Source: CAZBZG01 sp964496245 (GTDB lineage Bacteria; Planctomycetota; SZUA-567). From it: a stretch of 7,770 nt of DNA. Below are positions 6,380 to 7,770 of this stretch, piece by piece. Each line of letters opens with the position of its first letter. Position 1 is the first letter of the stretch. Below the pieces are notes generated by a model, which saw only the letters and a program-made list of their open reading frames with translations, was not told where the DNA came from and made no database searches. The translations under genes and the position numbers were made by a program. The stretch lies in the NCBI GenBank assembly GCA_964496245.1, contig CAZBZG010000227.1, positions 1 through 7,770 of the forward strand. The letters run 5' to 3'.

Positions 6380-6682
6380 ATGACCGCGCAGATCGACATC
6401 CCCATGGAGGACATCAAGGCCTTCTGCCGGCGGTGGAAGATCGTGGAATTCTCCCTGTTCGGGTCTGTGCTGCGGGAGGACTTCCGGCCTGACAGTGACG
6501 TGGACGTGCTGGTGACGTATGCCCCCGGATCCCGAAGGACACTGCTTGACCTTGTACGGATGCAGGATGAGCTTTCCGAGATCTTGAATCGAAAGGTGGA
6601 CTTGACGGAGGAGAAGTGCCTGGACAACCCGTTTCGACGCCGCGAGATCCTGCAGACGAAGGAACGGATCTATGCAGCCTGA
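6380..6682 (+). CDS. mntA: MNT-type nucleotidyltransferase antitoxin (MntA)
   Basis: 100 residues, a minimal nucleotidyltransferase of the MNT/NTP_transf_2 family. The catalytic signature is intact: 'GS' at 28-29, ten residues, then 'DVD' at 40-42 (the GSx10DxD motif), with a third acidic residue likely D74 in 'RKVDLTEE'. The family adenylylates its partner HEPN toxin on a tyrosine near the RNase active site, which silences the toxin. The next gene is exactly such a partner and overlaps this one by 11 bases. ATG 6380 is preferred because AAGAGG lies 9 bases upstream and the residue count to the GS motif is typical. An upstream GTG at 6341 extends the frame by 13 codons but has no properly spaced ribosome-binding site. 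The module sits between two direct copies of a large repeat, which suggests an acquired cassette. Confidence 0.88.
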   Translation: MTAQIDIPMEDIKAFCRRWKIVEFSLFGSVLREDFRPDSDVDVLVTYAPGSRRTLLDLVRMQDELSEILNRKVDLTEEKCLDNPFRRREILQTKERIYAA

Positions 6683-7031
6683 CAGAGCCCAGACGGCATA
6701 CCTCTGGGATATGCTGAAGGCGGCGCGAATCATCCAGACTATCGTAGCTGATATGACAGCTGCGCAGTTTGAGCAGGACGTCATCACTCACTCTGCCGTA
6801 ATCCGCCAACTGGAGATCATCGGTGAAGCGACCAAGCGGTTGCCAAATGCTTTCCGCGAAGCGCACTCAGCCGTTCCATGGAGAGAGATAGCGGGCATGC
6901 GTGACTTCCTCATCCATGCGTACAATAAGGTCAACCTTGAGACCGTCTGGGACACGGCGACGCAATCCGTGCCTCAACTTGTCGCGTACATCGAGCCTCT
7001 GCTGCCGCCAGAGCAGGCAGAAGAAGAATAG
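6672..7031 (+). CDS. hepT: HEPN-domain ribonuclease toxin (HepT, DUF86)
   Basis: 119 residues, mainly helical. The active-site motif Rx4HxY is complete: R77-DFLI-H82-A-Y84. In characterised MntA-HepT pairs the Arg and His belong to the RNase site and the Tyr is the residue adenylylated by MntA. Also seen is 'RQLEIIGEATKRLP' (45-58), a typical DUF86 helix, and 'NLETVWDTATQSVPQLVAYIEPLL' near the C-terminus. The predicted role is to cleave cellular RNA when not neutralised, in stress or phage response. The ATG at 6672 lies inside the 3' end of mntA, so translation is likely coupled and the antitoxin is made first. Both genes look intact, so the pair is probably functional. Confidence 0.9.
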   Translation: MQPDRAQTAYLWDMLKAARIIQTIVADMTAAQFEQDVITHSAVIRQLEIIGEATKRLPNAFREAHSAVPWREIAGMRDFLIHAYNKVNLETVWDTATQSVPQLVAYIEPLLPPEQAEEE

Positions 7032-7146
7032 CCATGCCTCAACTGCCCGCAGCGGAGCAGAGCCTCTTACCCCTCCACCAAGCCTCTGGTGTGGCTGTGG
7101 CCTGAACATGTACGTACACGATACGATTGAACACGATTCGATCAAT
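7032..7146. other. Intergenic stretch after hepT
   Basis: 115 bases with no gene. A short stem (CACCA / TGGTG, about 7077-7092) and a perfect 10-bp palindrome, TGTACGTACA (7109-7118), are visible. Two near-identical 'ACACGAT' segments follow and lead into the second BIME-like repeat, whose similarity to copy 1 may begin at about 7134. No T-rich terminator is seen. Confidence 0.4.
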
Positions 7147-7336
7147 GGGACTGTCGGAGGGACGCGCCATTCGACAGGCTCCTGGCCCTGAGCGAAGTCG
7201 AAGGGCTCCTGCGCGTCCGCAACGCTATGCTGAAGCGCGGTCCTGCAGCCGTCTTCGCCTTCGGCTACGCCGGCCAAGGAAGCAGGCCCCTCCGAACGAG
7301 AGGCATCTGTGTCCCCTTGGCCATGTCGTTGTCAAT
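7147..7336 (+). repeat. BIME-like repeat, copy 2 (carries a 39-bp insertion)
   Basis: Same orientation and sequence family as 5821-5972. The inverted ends here are perfect: TCGGAGGG at 7154-7161 and CCCTCCGA at 7288-7295. The left hairpin arms are GGACGCG (7160-7166) and CGCGTCC (7212-7218), but the loop is interrupted by 39 extra bases (7167-7205) that copy 1 lacks. The repeat ends a few bases before the RAYT-like coding relic, a typical location for REP/BIME sequences. Together with copy 1 it brackets the mntA-hepT cassette as direct repeats. Confidence 0.8.
7167..7205 (-). repeat. 39-bp REP-like hairpin module, copy B, nested inside BIME copy 2
   Basis: The reverse complement of this segment matches copy A at 6160-6198 in about 35 of 39 bases and folds into the same bulged hairpin (TTCGAC/GTCGAA outer, GCTC/GAGC inner). 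It sits exactly at the base of the loop of the GGACGCG hairpin, which is uninterrupted in BIME copy 1, so this is a filled site next to a preserved empty site. No target duplication flanks it as a 39-mer. GGCTCCTG does occur inside it (7177-7184) and across its right edge (7204-7211), so a duplication-based origin is also possible. Confidence 0.75.
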
Positions 7337-7340
7337 AGCT

Positions 7341-7511
7341 CTTGATGTCCATGGTCCCGCGGCTGCGTATGTGGAGGAACTGAGTGCACACGAACGCACG
7401 GGTCGCCCTTGGGGCTCGGAACGCTTCGTGAACCGGCTGGAACGGAAGCTGGGGCGCGTGCTGCGCCCGCAGAAGGGCGGGCGCCCGCCCAAGAAGAAGG
7501 GGAGGCGATAA
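7341..7511 (+). pseudogene. C-terminal relic of a REP-associated tyrosine transposase (RAYT, Y1/IS200-like)
   Basis: The last 56 codons of this frame read 'YVEELSAHERTGRPWGSERF', then a helix with 'RLERKLGR', then 'LRPQKGGRPPKKKGRR' before TAA. The order 'H.RTGRP.G...F...LE...GR.LRP.K.GR..K' with a basic end is the usual C-terminus of RAYT-type Y1 transposases. The catalytic HUH and tyrosine regions are missing: upstream bases in this frame belong to the BIME-like repeat, so any start in the repeat gives a chimeric frame, not a gene. RAYTs are known to be associated with REP/BIME repeats, and this relic lies directly beside one here. The identification rests on motif memory, without a database match. 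Confidence 0.6.
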
Positions 7512-7770
7512 GCCTGTATGGTGGCCCGAGATTCCCCGTGTACCTAGGTTCCCCCTAATCTGAGGCAATCTGGGAACACAATCCCGATGAATATATTCGA
7601 GCTCGTTTCAGCGTATACCTCGTCATCACATCCTGTATTGTGTCTCCGTATTACCCATGCTCCACCCGCTACCACCGGAAGGCGATTCTCAAAAGCCACC
7701 GTCAGACCCGTACCCGAAAGCCGAGATCCGGTTGGCGCACCCGATACGGAAAAGCCGCTTGACAATCGAG
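7512..7770. other. Unassigned right end of the window
   Basis: 259 bases with no recognised gene. A plus-strand frame opens at ATG 7587 (MNIFELVSAYTSSSHPVLC...) and stays open to the window edge (61 codons), but its ribosome-binding site is weak, it is rich in Thr/Pro/Arg/Ser and it uses codons rare in the neighbouring genes (TCA, CGA, AGG, ATA). An opposing minus-strand frame covers 7544-7765. Base composition is more AT-rich around 7580-7650 than elsewhere. It may be part of another mobile or relic element continuing beyond the window. Confidence 0.3.

Noticed and set aside
6867..7277. Minus-strand 136-residue frame with 'PFDFAQGQEP'
   Set aside because: This string is the translation of the 39-bp hairpin repeat, and the rest covers hepT antisense and the BIME-like repeat.
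5821..7336. CRISPR array or integron attC array
   Set aside because: Only two large repeat copies more than 1 kb apart, no regular short repeat/spacer pattern, no integrase, and no R/L-box pairs as in attC sites.
7227..7511. A complete 94-residue gene containing the RAYT-like end
   Set aside because: Its first 38 codons are repeat sequence also present at 5821-5972 in a non-coding setting; only the part from about 7341 looks like transposase, so it is a chimeric frame.

Overview
The window looks like a chromosomal segment of a Gram-negative bacterium with moderately high GC. The evidence is the C-terminal barrel end of a TonB-dependent outer-membrane receptor and a periplasmic-binding-protein ABC importer. 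Phylum cannot be fixed from this sequence. A divergent pair of a UROD-like protein and an AraC regulator, plus abundant hairpin repeats, would fit the Planctomycetes-Verrucomicrobia-Lentisphaerae/Kiritimatiellota group, but that is only an impression.

Left part (1-3310): a tightly packed plus-strand uptake operon. It holds the end of the outer-membrane receptor, a periplasmic binding protein of the FecB/BtuF type, a FecCD/BtuC-type permease, and an ATPase that starts in an ATGA overlap with the permease stop. Together they would move a metal chelate (siderophore, haem or corrinoid) from the cell surface to the cytoplasm. The exact ligand cannot be read from the sequence.

Middle (3271-5766): the minus strand first carries a coding-looking fragment broken at both ends (about 3355-3675). 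Next comes a uroporphyrinogen-decarboxylase-family protein on the minus strand. It resembles the zinc/corrinoid methyltransferase branch rather than HemE, and lacks the usual third zinc cysteine. An AraC-family regulator diverges from it across an 84-bp gap and is the obvious candidate to control it.

Right part (5767-7770): an accessory island. Two direct copies of a roughly 150-bp BIME-like repeat (5821-5972 and 7147-7336) bracket a two-gene HEPN/MNT toxin-antitoxin module (mntA-hepT, 6380-7031). The module has a recognisable promoter with a perfect 10-bp palindrome in its spacer. The island also holds a double-hairpin element (6007-6080) and two inverted copies of a 39-bp hairpin module. 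One of these modules (7167-7205) sits inside the second large repeat, exactly where the first repeat has an empty site. Directly after the second repeat is the C-terminal relic of what looks like a REP-associated tyrosine transposase (RAYT). The last 259 bases hold nothing I can name.

The most interesting structure is this repeat/RAYT-relic/toxin-antitoxin island: at least three different hairpin families within 1.5 kb, with filled and empty insertion sites preserved.
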